From the NCBI GenBank assembly GCA_018263495.1, contig JAANXC010000038.1, positions 4 to 45,035 on the forward strand: DNA of 45,032 bases, given 5' to 3'. The notes under the pieces are model-generated. The model had not been told where the DNA came from. It was given only the letters and a program-made list of their open reading frames with translations, and made no database searches. Positions 30,078 to 39,576 of this stretch are shown here, piece after piece. Source of the DNA: Nitrososphaerota archaeon (GTDB lineage Archaea > Thermoproteota > Nitrososphaeria > Nitrososphaerales > Nitrosopumilaceae). Each line of letters starts with the position of its first letter. The stretch's first letter is position 1. Both the position numbers and the translations under genes were made by a program.

Positions 30078-30743
30078 TTACGTAAATTTTGAAAAGAAGT
30101 TTAGAACATCCAATTTTTTAGATTTTGATAATGTCATAAATCCTGCCAGTAATTCATTTTGTGTTGTAAAAACATTTTCAGATATTTTCTGAAATTCTGG
30201 AATACTAAACGGCAGAAGATTTTTCAATTTTCCTTCACAAAAAGCCCTAACATAAATCTCAAACATAGAATATGTGAATTTTGGTGAAATTTTTACTAAT
30301 GTCCTAACAGCATCCACAAATTCTTTTTCTTTTATTTCAGCCTTTGACAAAAACTCGTCCAAAACAGAGTCCCTTTGGTCAAAATCATCAATCGACAAGA
30401 CCACAAGAAGTCCTTTGGGTGTAAGTTGGTAGTATGGAATACCCTTCTCCTGCAACGCCTTAGGTCCACGCTTTAGTGGTAAACGTCCAGCCTCACTAAC
30501 TATGTTTAACGGAATAAGAATTTCATCCAAGTCACGGAAAACCCCAGAATAGATATTCTTCCAAAGAAGATTATTTTTTTTTGCTATATTTTGGGCAATA
30601 GCCGTACGAGTCATTAATGTAGAACTATTTTCTCTAGCAAGATGGCTTATGATGTGTCTCTGCCTAATAGCCTCCCCCGTCAGCTGCTCCCTTTTTGTCT
30701 TGAATGTGTCAAATATTGAGAGTTTTGGGAATTGTTGTTTCAT
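30078..30743 (-). CDS. Hypothetical protein with possible winged-helix N-terminal region
   Basis: I do not recognise this protein of about 221 residues. An N-terminal helical region (EQLTGEAIRQRHIISHLARE, RTAIAQNIAKKNNLLWKNIY) followed by YYQLTPKGLLVVLSI looks like a winged helix with its wing. The C-terminal half is helical (FVDAVRTLVKISPKFTYSMF). I choose Met at 30743 over 30770 because GGTGG, a possible ribosome site, lies about 6-10 bases upstream. It converges on the Cas4-like gene with 7 bases between stops. Confidence 0.55.
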   Translation of the reverse strand: MKQQFPKLSIFDTFKTKREQLTGEAIRQRHIISHLARENSSTLMTRTAIAQNIAKKNNLLWKNIYSGVFRDLDEILIPLNIVSEAGRLPLKRGPKALQEKGIPYYQLTPKGLLVVLSIDDFDQRDSVLDEFLSKAEIKEKEFVDAVRTLVKISPKFTYSMFEIYVRAFCEGKLKNLLPFSIPEFQKISENVFTTQNELLAGFMTLSKSKKLDVLNFFSKFT

Positions 30744-30884
30744 ACTAAACCACCAACGTAATTCTACCATTCATAGCCTGTTTCATGCCTAGATTAACAT
30801 GACATAATATTTGAATTTTATGATACTATCACTATACATAGATATATAGTTACTAACTTAATTTGTAAATAACTCATCTTTAGG

Positions 30885-30892
30885 TTTATATC
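30885..30892 (+). promoter_or_regulatory. TATA box of the amt gene
   Basis: TTTATATC at 30885-30892 lies about 26-33 bases before the amt ATG at 30918. This predicts a start site near 30911 and a very short leader. The region from 30771 is AT-rich and otherwise empty. Confidence 0.5.
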
Positions 30893-30917
30893 TGCATAGA
30901 TTCGCGCATGGAATTAG

Positions 30918-32510
30918 ATGAACTCTGTAATGCAGATAAAATCTGTAAAACATAAGTATGCTCTATTACTTATGGCTGCAGTCGCTATGACAGCGACAGG
31001 AGCAATGGCTCAGGCTTTTGCCCAATCAACCGAAGACGGAATGGATGGGTATCAAGTCGGAGTACCGGGCGCCGGAATCTATACTGGTAACCCTAACGAA
31101 TGTTGGTGGGACACAGATGACGATGGCACCCCAGACATGTATTGTCTGATTGATACAGGTGATACTGCTTGGATGTTAACAGCATCATCTTTAGTCTTGT
31201 TCATGACACCTGGTGTCGCCTTCTTATACGGAGGACTTGCAAGATCAAAGAACGCTGTAAACACAATTGGCATGACTTTCATTGTCATGGGCCTAATGTC
31301 AGTACAATGGGTACTGTGGGGATATTCCCTAGCATTTGGTTCCGTTGACAGTGAAGCAAACATGTTCATGGGCAACCTCGATTACATGGGCTTTAATCAA
31401 GTCTCACACTGGGCACCACTAGGTGAACCAGGTTCATGTGAAGGCACTTGGTCTGATTATTACCAAATGCAACAGATGAAGACTGAAGGAGCTTATTGTA
31501 GCCAAGGATGGCCTGGAACAGTTCCACATCAATTGTTTGCAATGTTCCAAGCAACATTCGCTATTATCACACCAGCTCTTATTGTCGGTGGCTTAGTTGA
31601 CAGAATGAAATTCAGCGCACTGGTAATCTTTGTTCTCTTATGGGGAACCTTCGTTTATGATCCAATTGCACATTGGGTCTGGGGAGGCGGATACATAGGA
31701 AACATGGACTTTGATCCAGACTTGTCGCCATCATTCGGTCTTGACTTTGCAGGCGGTACCGTAGTTCACATATCTTCAGGATTCGCAGCTCTAGCTGGAG
31801 CTCTAGTTCTTGGTAGACGACTTGGATACGGAAAGGTTCCAATGGAACCACATAACGTACCTATGGTCGTACTGGGAGCTTCAATACTCTGGTTCGGCTG
31901 GTTCGGATTCAACGCAGGAAGCGAAGTATTATCAGACGGCATTGCCGTCAGCGCTTGGACTGTAACTAACACAGCAACTGGTATGGCTTCAGTAACTTGG
32001 TTACTGATGTCATGGGGACATACTGGAAGACCCAGTATCGCAGGTGCTGCAACAGGTGCAGTAGCAGGCTTGGTAGCAATCACTCCAGCATCTGGTTGGG
32101 TTGGCCCTATGGCCGCAATCATAATTGGAGTTGCTGCAGGTACACTTTGTTACGGCGCAGTTGCTTTCAAGAACTCACGCAAATGGGACGACGCACTCGA
32201 TGTATGGGGAGTACACGGAATAGGTGGTTTCACTGGCGCAGTCTTGACAGGAACACTAGCAAGTCCACACATCTGGGATACCGGTGACGGTATTGGTGCA
32301 TGGACTGGAACACCAGAAGGATACGAGCAACAAGCTATCAACATAGCAGGCGCATGTATGTCAGTTGCTTATGCATTCGGTGTAACAATTGCTATATTGA
32401 AGATCATGGACGCAATCTGGCCAGGTGGAATTCGAGTTACTCCAAAAGAGGAGGAAGTCGGACTCGACATTGCTCAGAACGGTGAACGAGCATACGTAGA
32501 ACTAGGTTAA
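30918..32510 (+). CDS. amt: Ammonium transporter (Amt/Mep/Rh family)
   Basis: The 530-residue protein has an N-terminal signal-like helix (ALLLMAAVAMTATGAMAQAF) and about 11 membrane helices. Conserved parts are GVAFLYGGLARSKNAVNTIG, FAGGTVVHISSGFAALAGAL with pore His284, WFGWFGFNAGS, and WGVHGIGGFTGAVLTG with His433, the twin-His pair of Amt channels. It brings ammonium across the membrane. In an ammonia oxidiser it supplies biosynthesis and may help feed the periplasmic oxidation. A T-rich terminator follows. Met5 (30930) is an alternative start. Confidence 0.96.
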   Translation: MNSVMQIKSVKHKYALLLMAAVAMTATGAMAQAFAQSTEDGMDGYQVGVPGAGIYTGNPNECWWDTDDDGTPDMYCLIDTGDTAWMLTASSLVLFMTPGVAFLYGGLARSKNAVNTIGMTFIVMGLMSVQWVLWGYSLAFGSVDSEANMFMGNLDYMGFNQVSHWAPLGEPGSCEGTWSDYYQMQQMKTEGAYCSQGWPGTVPHQLFAMFQATFAIITPALIVGGLVDRMKFSALVIFVLLWGTFVYDPIAHWVWGGGYIGNMDFDPDLSPSFGLDFAGGTVVHISSGFAALAGALVLGRRLGYGKVPMEPHNVPMVVLGASILWFGWFGFNAGSEVLSDGIAVSAWTVTNTATGMASVTWLLMSWGHTGRPSIAGAATGAVAGLVAITPASGWVGPMAAIIIGVAAGTLCYGAVAFKNSRKWDDALDVWGVHGIGGFTGAVLTGTLASPHIWDTGDGIGAWTGTPEGYEQQAINIAGACMSVAYAFGVTIAILKIMDAIWPGGIRVTPKEEEVGLDIAQNGERAYVELG

Positions 32511-32523
32511 GAAAAACCTCATC

Positions 32524-32540
32524 TTTTTTTTCTTTTTTTT
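32524..32540 (+). terminator. T-run terminator after amt
   Basis: Two runs, TTTTTTT and TTTTTTTT separated by one C, begin 14 bases after the amt stop. This is a strong archaeal U-tract signal that isolates amt from the rhodanese gene. Confidence 0.65.
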
Positions 32541-32585
32541 AATATCCTAGGACAAATTCATTTACCATCAACATTATACAAATTC

Positions 32586-33359
32586 GTGTTAACTACCACA
32601 ACAGAATTAGAGAAAATTATTGATGATCCTAATCTGATTTTGATTGATACAAGATCATTCCAAGAATATTCCCAGGGACACATTACAAATGCAGTAAACT
32701 TGGATCTTTTCTCCTTTCACTGGATTGATACAAGCAATAGTGGAATATCTTCGTTTAATGAACAGTTCGGAAAAATTTTTTCGCGTGTGGGTGTATCGGA
32801 AGAGAAAAAGGTGGTTTTCTATGATAATGTATCTGGAATGCTTGCCGCCAGAGGAGTTTGGCTGCTTGAATATTTTTCACATTCAAATGTATCAATGCTT
32901 GATGGCGGGCTCACAAAATGGAAGACCGAAGGGCGTGTTTTGGACAAAATTTCAGTTAACTACAAGCCGGCTAATTTTTCTGGAAAGCCTAATCCTAAAA
33001 TTTTAGCTGGATTTGAGTACGTGCTGGAAAATCTCAACAAAATTACAATTTTAGATGTTCGTTCAAAGGAAGAATTTGATGGTAAACTTGTAAGAGCAGC
33101 TAGGGGTGGTCACATACCAACATCAACTAACATAGACTATACTGAAAACATTTCCAAAGATGGAACTCTCAAAAACAATGAGGAACTTTCTAAACTATAT
33201 CAGATGTCAAAAGATGCTGAAATTATAACATATTGTCAGGGGGCATACAGAGCGGCAAATACATTCCTTGCCCTGAAGAAGCTTGGTTTCACAAACGTCA
33301 AAGTTTATCTTGGATCTTGGGGAGAATGGGGAAACAAACCAGAACTTCCCATAGAATGA
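32586..33359 (+). CDS. Tandem-rhodanese sulfurtransferase
   Basis: The 257-residue protein starts at GTG 32586 and has two rhodanese domains. The first (about 1-115: LILIDTRSFQEYSQGHI, VVFYDNVSGMLAARGVW) lacks Cys at the active-site loop. The second (about 140-257: KITILDVRSKEEFDGK, GHIPTSTNI) carries catalytic Cys217 in YCQGAYRAANTFLAL. Thiosulfate and mercaptopyruvate sulfurtransferases have this plan. The CQGAYR loop leans toward thiosulfate-type, but that is not certain. It lies between the amt terminator and the ATP synthase operon. Confidence 0.9.
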   Translation: MLTTTTELEKIIDDPNLILIDTRSFQEYSQGHITNAVNLDLFSFHWIDTSNSGISSFNEQFGKIFSRVGVSEEKKVVFYDNVSGMLAARGVWLLEYFSHSNVSMLDGGLTKWKTEGRVLDKISVNYKPANFSGKPNPKILAGFEYVLENLNKITILDVRSKEEFDGKLVRAARGGHIPTSTNIDYTENISKDGTLKNNEELSKLYQMSKDAEIITYCQGAYRAANTFLALKKLGFTNVKVYLGSWGEWGNKPELPIE

Positions 33360-33420
33360 AAAATCCGATCAAGATTTTTATGATATAATTAATATAACGT
33401 CAGGAAGTCAGCGTGATCAG

Positions 33421-33753
33421 ATGGCTTTTAACAGGAAAAAATTTTCCTATCTCGCTATTACTGCGGGAGCAATTATGTTAGTTATGACATTTGTTACACC
33501 TCCAGCTTTTGCTGCTACGGGTGATGATTCAGGGTTATCAAAGCCTATTTTGGCACTGGCTGCCGCTATTGCGATAGCGGGAGGTTTGATAGGTACTGGT
33601 AGCGCGCAACAGGGAATAGGTGCGGCTGGTATGGGAATTATAGCGGAAAAACCAGAAAAATTTGGTCAGGTTTTATTCTTCTTCGTAATTCCTGAAACAC
33701 TTTGGATTATTGGTTTCGTTTTAGGAATTATACTATTGTTAGATATACTCTAG
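33421..33753 (+). CDS. atpK: A-type ATP synthase subunit K (c-ring proteolipid), with signal peptide
   Basis: The 110-residue protein has a cleavable leader (YLAITAGAIMLVMTFVTPPA, cut likely after AFA) and then a two-helix hairpin: ILALAAAIAIAGGLIGTGSA with Gln63-Gln64, and VLFFFVIPETLWIIGFVLGI with the ion-carrying Glu92 and Thr93. Rings of this subunit turn with proton or sodium flow. Gln in helix 1 next to Glu-Thr in helix 2 resembles ligands of sodium-binding rings, so ion choice is open. It heads the operon. A TATGATATAATTAATATAA stretch before it is the likely promoter. Confidence 0.93.
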   Translation: MAFNRKKFSYLAITAGAIMLVMTFVTPPAFAATGDDSGLSKPILALAAAIAIAGGLIGTGSAQQGIGAAGMGIIAEKPEKFGQVLFFFVIPETLWIIGFVLGIILLLDIL

Positions 33754-33764
33754 GGCGAAGCACC

Positions 33765-34319
33765 TTGAGCATAGACAAATTTGTTGCTGAGATACAAAAT
33801 AGAAAAAAAAACGATCTTGCTGAACTAGACAAAAAACTAAGCGATAAAAAGTCAGAAACTGACGCTAAAAAAAACTCTGGTGTAAAGGATCTTAAGGAGA
33901 ACTATGCTAACGAGGCAAAAACAAAAGCAGAAAGAGAAGGAGCCAGAATAGTTGAGGCCGGAAAACTAGAAGCCAAGAAAATATTGTTTGATGCAATCAA
34001 CAAAAATTTAGATTCCACATTCGATGTTATCAAAAAAGAACTAGACGGTTACTCAAAAAAACCGGAATATAATCAGGTCCTACAAAAGTTGGTTGACTAT
34101 TCAAAGAAAGTGCTTGCTAAGGAACTAGTAGTTCGTTGCCGCGAAGAAGATAAATCATTTTTCAAAGACGGCATCCAAATTGGCTCTACAATTCAAACTC
34201 TAGGCGGATTTATCGCTGAAAACAAAGATGGCACCAAAGAAATTGATTTGACTTTTGAAGAACTGCTTAGAAGTAACGAAGATGAGATAAAGAATACAAT
34301 TTTGGAGAAGATACTGTAA
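33765..34319 (+). CDS. atpE: A-type ATP synthase subunit E (peripheral stalk)
   Basis: From TTG 33765 the 184-residue protein is a long charged coiled coil (EIQNRKKNDLAELDKKLSDK, ETDAKKNSGVKDLKENYANE) followed by a small globular end (IQTLGGFIAENKDGTKEIDL). This is the plan of subunit E, which pairs with H as the outer stalk. The frame runs further upstream into atpK, but that part is out of register with family length. The TTG lies 12 bases after the atpK stop. The TAATG at its end overlaps atpC. Confidence 0.9.
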   Translation: MSIDKFVAEIQNRKKNDLAELDKKLSDKKSETDAKKNSGVKDLKENYANEAKTKAEREGARIVEAGKLEAKKILFDAINKNLDSTFDVIKKELDGYSKKPEYNQVLQKLVDYSKKVLAKELVVRCREEDKSFFKDGIQIGSTIQTLGGFIAENKDGTKEIDLTFEELLRSNEDEIKNTILEKIL

Positions 34320-35383
34320 TGGGCGCATCACAATACGCATCTTCATTTGGAAGATTACAGTCAATTGCAATAAATTTTCTTTCTGAAGAATTTTTACAAA
34401 ATCTACTCAAGGCAAATAGTGTAACAGAGATGGTCAAGCAATTGGAATCAACTTGGTATGGCGAAGAGATCAAAAAGTCTGCATCAGTATACAAAGATGC
34501 CGCACTCTTAGAAGTTGCATTTAACCGTCACATTGTTGAAACTAATAAAATGATTTCAGAAGCAACCCCATTTAGTGGCAAAAACGCAGTAAGAACTTAT
34601 CTTTCAAAATGGGATCTTTACAACATAGAACTGATTCTTTCTTCCAAGGCAATGGGAAGAGAAATTACAGAGACTGAATCGTTATTAGTTTCTAGTAGAA
34701 ATGTTCCCGCAGGAATTGCTGCTGGTAACATATCACACGATGAGATAAAGATCATTCTTTCGGAAACAAGCGTTGATGGCGTCGTCAACAAACTAGCAAA
34801 ACATGGTTATGGTGTAGTATTGATGAAGCATTTGGACGAATTTCAAAAGACAGGAGATTTGGGACCAATGATGTCAGCCCTACACGAAGCATATTATCAA
34901 AAGATGCTTGAGTCACTCAGGTTCTTCCAAGGTGATGAGGGCATAATCAGAGAATTAATTCGAGCCGAAATAGACAAGAAAAATATTCTGAATCTTTTGA
35001 AGGCAAAGGAATCAAACTTAGAGAAAGATATTGTATCAAAACATCTTATTGATGGTGGAAGAATCTCCTCAAAGGAATTACTTGATAGCTATGAAGTCAA
35101 AGACGTTATAGAAATGGTTGGAAAATTTGATTCTTACTTTAAATTAACCGATGCTATCGAACAATACAAGACTTCAAACAGTTTGATTGATTTCGAGGTA
35201 GCAATTACAAAATCCATCTTTACAAACAATGTAAAAAAATTGAGAAATATTGCATTATCGATCGGAACTATTTTCTATTTTATGTTCAGAGCAGAAAATG
35301 AACATGAAAATCTGAAAAGGATTACATATGGTAAGCGCTACGATCTTCCAATTGATAAAATTAAGGGGATGTTGTTACTTTGA
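34319..35383 (+). CDS. atpC: A-type ATP synthase subunit C (central-stalk adapter)
   Basis: The 354-residue helical protein matches the V-ATPase d/A-ATPase C family: YASSFGRLQSIAINFLSEEF, ESTWYGEEIKKS, AVRTYLSKWDLYNIELILSS and the final LKRITYGKRYDLPIDKIKGM. It forms a funnel that sits on the c-ring and receives the central stalk. One base overlaps with atpE and 4 with atpF. Confidence 0.92.
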   Translation: MGASQYASSFGRLQSIAINFLSEEFLQNLLKANSVTEMVKQLESTWYGEEIKKSASVYKDAALLEVAFNRHIVETNKMISEATPFSGKNAVRTYLSKWDLYNIELILSSKAMGREITETESLLVSSRNVPAGIAAGNISHDEIKIILSETSVDGVVNKLAKHGYGVVLMKHLDEFQKTGDLGPMMSALHEAYYQKMLESLRFFQGDEGIIRELIRAEIDKKNILNLLKAKESNLEKDIVSKHLIDGGRISSKELLDSYEVKDVIEMVGKFDSYFKLTDAIEQYKTSNSLIDFEVAITKSIFTNNVKKLRNIALSIGTIFYFMFRAENEHENLKRITYGKRYDLPIDKIKGMLLL

Positions 35384-35739
35384 GTGAACAAGTTTCAAAA
35401 CAAAAAACTGATACAAGTGGCAGATTAGCGGTTGTAGGAGATCGCGAACTTGTAATTGGTTATCGTCTGATTGGAATCGATGACACTTTTATTGTCAGCA
35501 ATGAAGATGATGCAAGTAAAAAAATTCAGGAGCTCTACTCATCTGGTGAATTTGGTTTGATTATTGCAAGTAATTCAATGCGTGCTAAACTTTCTTCAAA
35601 ATTTGTCGCAGAAATAGAGGAATCCATCGAGCCACTAGTGTTATTCATGCCATCTCAAAAAGAAACTGCTGCTGAAGAAGAAGAAACAATTGCCGCATTG
35701 GCAAAACGAGTTCTGGGAATTAGTATAGAGGTTAATTGA
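35380..35739 (+). CDS. atpF: A-type ATP synthase subunit F (central stalk)
   Basis: The 119-residue protein starts at TTG 35380. It has the Rossmann-like fold of subunit F: LAVVGDRELVIGYRLIGIDD, LIIASNSMRAKLSSKFVAEI, then an acidic linker (KETAAEEEETIAALAKRVLG) and a C-terminal helix. It joins D in the rotating shaft and can affect coupling. Its start overlaps the atpC stop by 4 bases. The acidic run is longer than I would expect. Confidence 0.92.
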   Translation: MSEQVSKQKTDTSGRLAVVGDRELVIGYRLIGIDDTFIVSNEDDASKKIQELYSSGEFGLIIASNSMRAKLSSKFVAEIEESIEPLVLFMPSQKETAAEEEETIAALAKRVLGISIEVN

Positions 35740-35740
35740 C

Positions 35741-37504
35741 ATGGTAGATGCTACAGTTGCAAGAATTTCCGGTCCTGTTGCGGTAGCTAAAGATCTAGAA
35801 GGTGCGCACATGTTTGACGTTGTACGTATTGGTGAGATGGGTCTTATGGGTGAAATCATTCGTCTGGAAGGAAACACTGCGCAGATTCAAGTTTATGAGG
35901 ATACAACTGGTCTCAAGCCAGGAGAAAAAGTAATTAACACAAAAAGACCACTTTCTATGCAGCTTGGTCCTGGACTCTTGACATCAATTTATGATGGAAT
36001 TCAAAGACCTTTGGATGTCTTAGCTGCAGAGAGTGGAGACTTTATCAGTAGAGGAAAAATTATTCCTGCACTTGATCAAAAGAAAAAGTGGGAGTTTATC
36101 CCAGTAAAGAAAAACGGAGACCAAGTTTCTCCCGGTGAGATAATCGCTGAAGTTCAAGAGACTCCGCTAATCAAACACAAAATTATGGTGCCTTACAACG
36201 TTTCTGGCGAACTTGTTGATATTTCTGAAGGTCAGTTTACTGTAAATGACAAAATTGCAGCCGTAAAAAATGGCAAAACAACTGATATCGGCCTAGCAAG
36301 TTGGTGGACAGTAAGAACACCAAGACCAGTTTTGAGAAAGCTTGCACCTGATCAACCATTACTTACAGGCCAAAGAGTACTTGACACATTTTTCCCTGTT
36401 GCTAAAGGAGGTTCAGCTGCAATTCCAGGTCCTTTCGGAAGTGGAAAAACAGTAACACAACAGCAGCTTGCCAAGTGGGCAGACAGTGAGATAATTGTTT
36501 ACATTGGTTGTGGAGAAAGAGGAAATGAAATGTGTGACGTACTGTCATCATTCCCTGAACTAATAGATCCAAAATCAAAGCGTCCTTTAATGGAACGAAC
36601 TATTCTAGTGGCAAACACTTCAAACATGCCAGTAGCTGCACGTGAAGCAAGCATCTATACTGGAATTACAATGGGTGAATATTATCGTGATATGGGATAC
36701 GGTGTGGCACTTATGGCTGACAGTACTTCAAGATGGGCTGAGGCATTAAGAGAAATTTCAGGAAGACTAGAAGAGATGCCTGGTGAAGAAGGATATCCAG
36801 CATATCTAGGAAGAAGATTGGCAGAATTTTATGAAAGAGGCGGAAGAAGCATTGTTATTTCCCCTGACGAGCGACAGGGCTCATTATCACTAGTGGGTGC
36901 AGTATCTCCACCTGGCGGAGATTTTTCAGAACCAGTTTCACAAAATACACTTAGAGTAACCCGTGTGTTCTGGGGACTTGATGCCAATTTAGCAAACAGG
37001 AGACACTTCCCATCAATCAACTGGTTGACAAGCTATTCTTTGTACATGGATGATATGGCAGACTGGTACAAATCTAACGTTTCAAAGGATTGGATTGACC
37101 TAAGAAAAGAGGCATTAGAAATTTTGCAGAAAGAATCAGAACTGCAAGAGATTGTGCAACTTGTAGGATATGATGCATTACCAGAGCCAGAAAAAGGAAT
37201 CTTGGACACTGCCCGTTCAATTCGTGAAGATTACCTCCAGCAAAGTGCATTTGATGAGGTTGATACTTACACATCAATACAAAAACAACACAAGATGTTG
37301 TCTACCATTTTAGAATTTGGTAAGAAGGAGGCTGACGTAATAAAGAAAGGATCTACATCTGCCAAAGTGGGAGCACTTGAATCAAGAGGAATGATACCAA
37401 AAATGAAATGGACAAAAGAGGAAGAATTAGAAAAATTACTAAACGACATTAACAATAAAATGAAGCAAGAATTTGATTCCCTTTCAAAGGAGAGTTCTAA
37501 CTAA
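35741..37504 (+). CDS. atpA: A-type ATP synthase catalytic subunit A
   Basis: The 587-residue protein contains the P-loop GPFGSGKT at 230-237, the GER segment IVYIGCGERGNEMCDVLSSF, the catalytic-site stretch MADSTSRWAEALREISGRLE, and the long non-homologous region between about residues 110 and 200 that marks A/V-type catalytic subunits. It makes ATP at the A-B interface. It follows atpF by one base and overlaps atpB by one (TAATG). No intein interrupts the P-loop. Confidence 0.97.
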   Translation: MVDATVARISGPVAVAKDLEGAHMFDVVRIGEMGLMGEIIRLEGNTAQIQVYEDTTGLKPGEKVINTKRPLSMQLGPGLLTSIYDGIQRPLDVLAAESGDFISRGKIIPALDQKKKWEFIPVKKNGDQVSPGEIIAEVQETPLIKHKIMVPYNVSGELVDISEGQFTVNDKIAAVKNGKTTDIGLASWWTVRTPRPVLRKLAPDQPLLTGQRVLDTFFPVAKGGSAAIPGPFGSGKTVTQQQLAKWADSEIIVYIGCGERGNEMCDVLSSFPELIDPKSKRPLMERTILVANTSNMPVAAREASIYTGITMGEYYRDMGYGVALMADSTSRWAEALREISGRLEEMPGEEGYPAYLGRRLAEFYERGGRSIVISPDERQGSLSLVGAVSPPGGDFSEPVSQNTLRVTRVFWGLDANLANRRHFPSINWLTSYSLYMDDMADWYKSNVSKDWIDLRKEALEILQKESELQEIVQLVGYDALPEPEKGILDTARSIREDYLQQSAFDEVDTYTSIQKQHKMLSTILEFGKKEADVIKKGSTSAKVGALESRGMIPKMKWTKEEELEKLLNDINNKMKQEFDSLSKESSN

Positions 37505-38907
37505 TGGCAAACGTATCATTCAAAACACTAGACAAAGTTGCAGGTCCACTGATTTTTGTCAAGGGGGTTGATAACGCATCTTACGGTGAAATGGTTGAGA
37601 TAAAATTAGAAAATGGAGAAAGACGACAGGGACAAGTATTAGATACAAGTCAAGGTCTTGCTATAGTCCAGGTCTTCGGTCAAACTTTAGGTCTTAACAC
37701 TACTGGTACTTCAACAACATTCCTCGGTGAAACAGCAACATTATCAGTATCTGATGAAATGCTAGGAAGAGTGTTTGACGGATTAGGAAATCCAAAAGAT
37801 AATGGACCAAAGATTGTATCAAAAGAAAAATTTGATCTAGTAGGTTCCAGCATTAATCCATATTCCAGAGAAGAACCATCGGAATTCATTCAAACAGGAA
37901 TGTCAAACATTGACGGAATGAACACGCTGGTAAGAGGTCAGAAACTACCAATCTTCTCAGCATCTGGTCTACCACATAACCAACTTGCATCACAAGTTGC
38001 AAGACAGGCACAAGTTCTTGGCACGGAAGAAAACTTTTCTGTTGTCTTTGCAGCAATTGGAATTACAAGTGAGGAGGCAAACTTTTTCATTAAGCAATTC
38101 GAAGAGAGTGGCTCACTTGAAAGAACTGCACTTTTCCTTAACTTATCTTCTGATCCTTCAATGGAACGTATACTTACTCCTAGACTTGCACTAACCACCG
38201 CAGAATTTCTTGCATATGAACGCGAACAACACGTCTTGGTCATTTTAACAGATATGACAAATTATTGTGAAGCATTAAGAGAAATTTCTGCAGCACGTGA
38301 AGAAGTTCCAGGAAGAAGAGGTTATCCAGGTTATCTGTATACAGACTTGGCTTCAATTTATGAGCGTGCAGGAAAAATCAAGGGAAGGAAAGGTTCAGTA
38401 ACACAACTACCAATTCTTACAATGCCTGCTGATGACATCACACATCCAATTCCTGATCTTACTGGTTACATTACTGAGGGTCAGATTGTAATGAATAGAG
38501 AATTACACAGAGCAAACATTCAACCACCCGTTGACGTTCTAACAAGTTTGTCACGTTTAATGAACCAAGGAATTGGTGAAGGAAGAACAAGAGAAGATCA
38601 CAGACAACTTGCAGACCAACTTTATGCTGCTTATGCTCAAGGTAAAGATGCAAGAGCACTTGCTGCCATTGTAGGTGAGGGTGCACTAAGTGATCTTGAT
38701 AGAAAATTTCTTGTTGTTGCAAACGACTTTGAGAAAAAATTTGTTCATCAGGGACCTAACGAGAACCGTTCCATTGAACAAACACTTTCACTTGGTTGGG
38801 ATCTATTAGCAGGGCTTTCAGAGACTGAACTTACCCGTATCAAACCAGAATTTATTGCTAAATATGCAAAGAAGACTAGTACCGGTGACACAAACAAATC
38901 TGAATAG
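37504..38907 (+). CDS. atpB: A-type ATP synthase non-catalytic subunit B
   Basis: The 467-residue protein is homologous to A but lacks the P-loop lysine, having LPIFSASGLPHNQLASQVAR instead. DMTNYCEALREISAAREEVP and RRGYPGYLYTDLASIYERAG are characteristic. It alternates with A in the hexamer head and binds nucleotide without hydrolysing it. It overlaps the stop of atpA by one base. Length is normal. Confidence 0.97.
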   Translation: MANVSFKTLDKVAGPLIFVKGVDNASYGEMVEIKLENGERRQGQVLDTSQGLAIVQVFGQTLGLNTTGTSTTFLGETATLSVSDEMLGRVFDGLGNPKDNGPKIVSKEKFDLVGSSINPYSREEPSEFIQTGMSNIDGMNTLVRGQKLPIFSASGLPHNQLASQVARQAQVLGTEENFSVVFAAIGITSEEANFFIKQFEESGSLERTALFLNLSSDPSMERILTPRLALTTAEFLAYEREQHVLVILTDMTNYCEALREISAAREEVPGRRGYPGYLYTDLASIYERAGKIKGRKGSVTQLPILTMPADDITHPIPDLTGYITEGQIVMNRELHRANIQPPVDVLTSLSRLMNQGIGEGRTREDHRQLADQLYAAYAQGKDARALAAIVGEGALSDLDRKFLVVANDFEKKFVHQGPNENRSIEQTLSLGWDLLAGLSETELTRIKPEFIAKYAKKTSTGDTNKSE

Positions 38908-38916
38908 GTGATTTGA

Positions 38917-39576
38917 ATGCCATCCAACGCTGACATCCGACCAACTCGCCTTGAATACTTGCGTACAAAAAAACGAATTAAAATTGCAAAAAAAGGACTC
39001 AAACTGTTAAAACTAAAACGCCAAGCTTTGATTCTAGAATTTTTTAGCATTAGCAAGGCATCATCCAGATTGCGAGGAGAACTAAACGCCGAACTGCTCA
39101 AGGGCTACCAAAGCATAAGGATGGCAGAAATGATTGACGGTGAAATGAGACTTGAAAACGAGGCAATGAAAATTCCTCAATTAAAAAAATTATTGATTAC
39201 ACCAAAGAACGTTATGGGCGTAAAGATTCCAAGACTTGAAGGTGGAAGAAGGGAAGAATCACTTACTGACTATTTGTTAGAGATCCCAGTTTCCATTAGT
39301 GAAGCCATTAAAGCATTTCAAGAAGTACATAAAATCGTTCTAGATGTAGCAGAAAAAGAGACAACACTACGAAAATTACTCTATGAAATTGATAAGACAA
39401 AACGAAAGGCTAATGCAATCGAAAACGTCTTTATTCCAAGACTAGAATCTGCTGTTAAGTTCATTACGTTTAGGCTTGAGGAGATGGAGCGAGATACATT
39501 TGCCATGCTAAAGACTGTAAAACGAAAGATGGAAGAAAGAGAAAAAAATGTGGAGGTAGAAGTAATTGCAAATTAA
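38917..39576 (+). CDS. atpD: A-type ATP synthase subunit D (rotor shaft)
   Basis: The 219-residue protein has the two long helices of the central shaft: PTRLEYLRTKKRIKIAKKG at the start and KTKRKANAIENVFIPRLESA near residue 160-180, with LEEMERDTFAMLKTVKRKME close to the end. It turns inside the A3B3 head. GGTGAT lies 9 bases before the ATG. The last codons overlap a small ORF starting TTG at 39566. Confidence 0.95.
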   Translation: MPSNADIRPTRLEYLRTKKRIKIAKKGLKLLKLKRQALILEFFSISKASSRLRGELNAELLKGYQSIRMAEMIDGEMRLENEAMKIPQLKKLLITPKNVMGVKIPRLEGGRREESLTDYLLEIPVSISEAIKAFQEVHKIVLDVAEKETTLRKLLYEIDKTKRKANAIENVFIPRLESAVKFITFRLEEMERDTFAMLKTVKRKMEEREKNVEVEVIAN

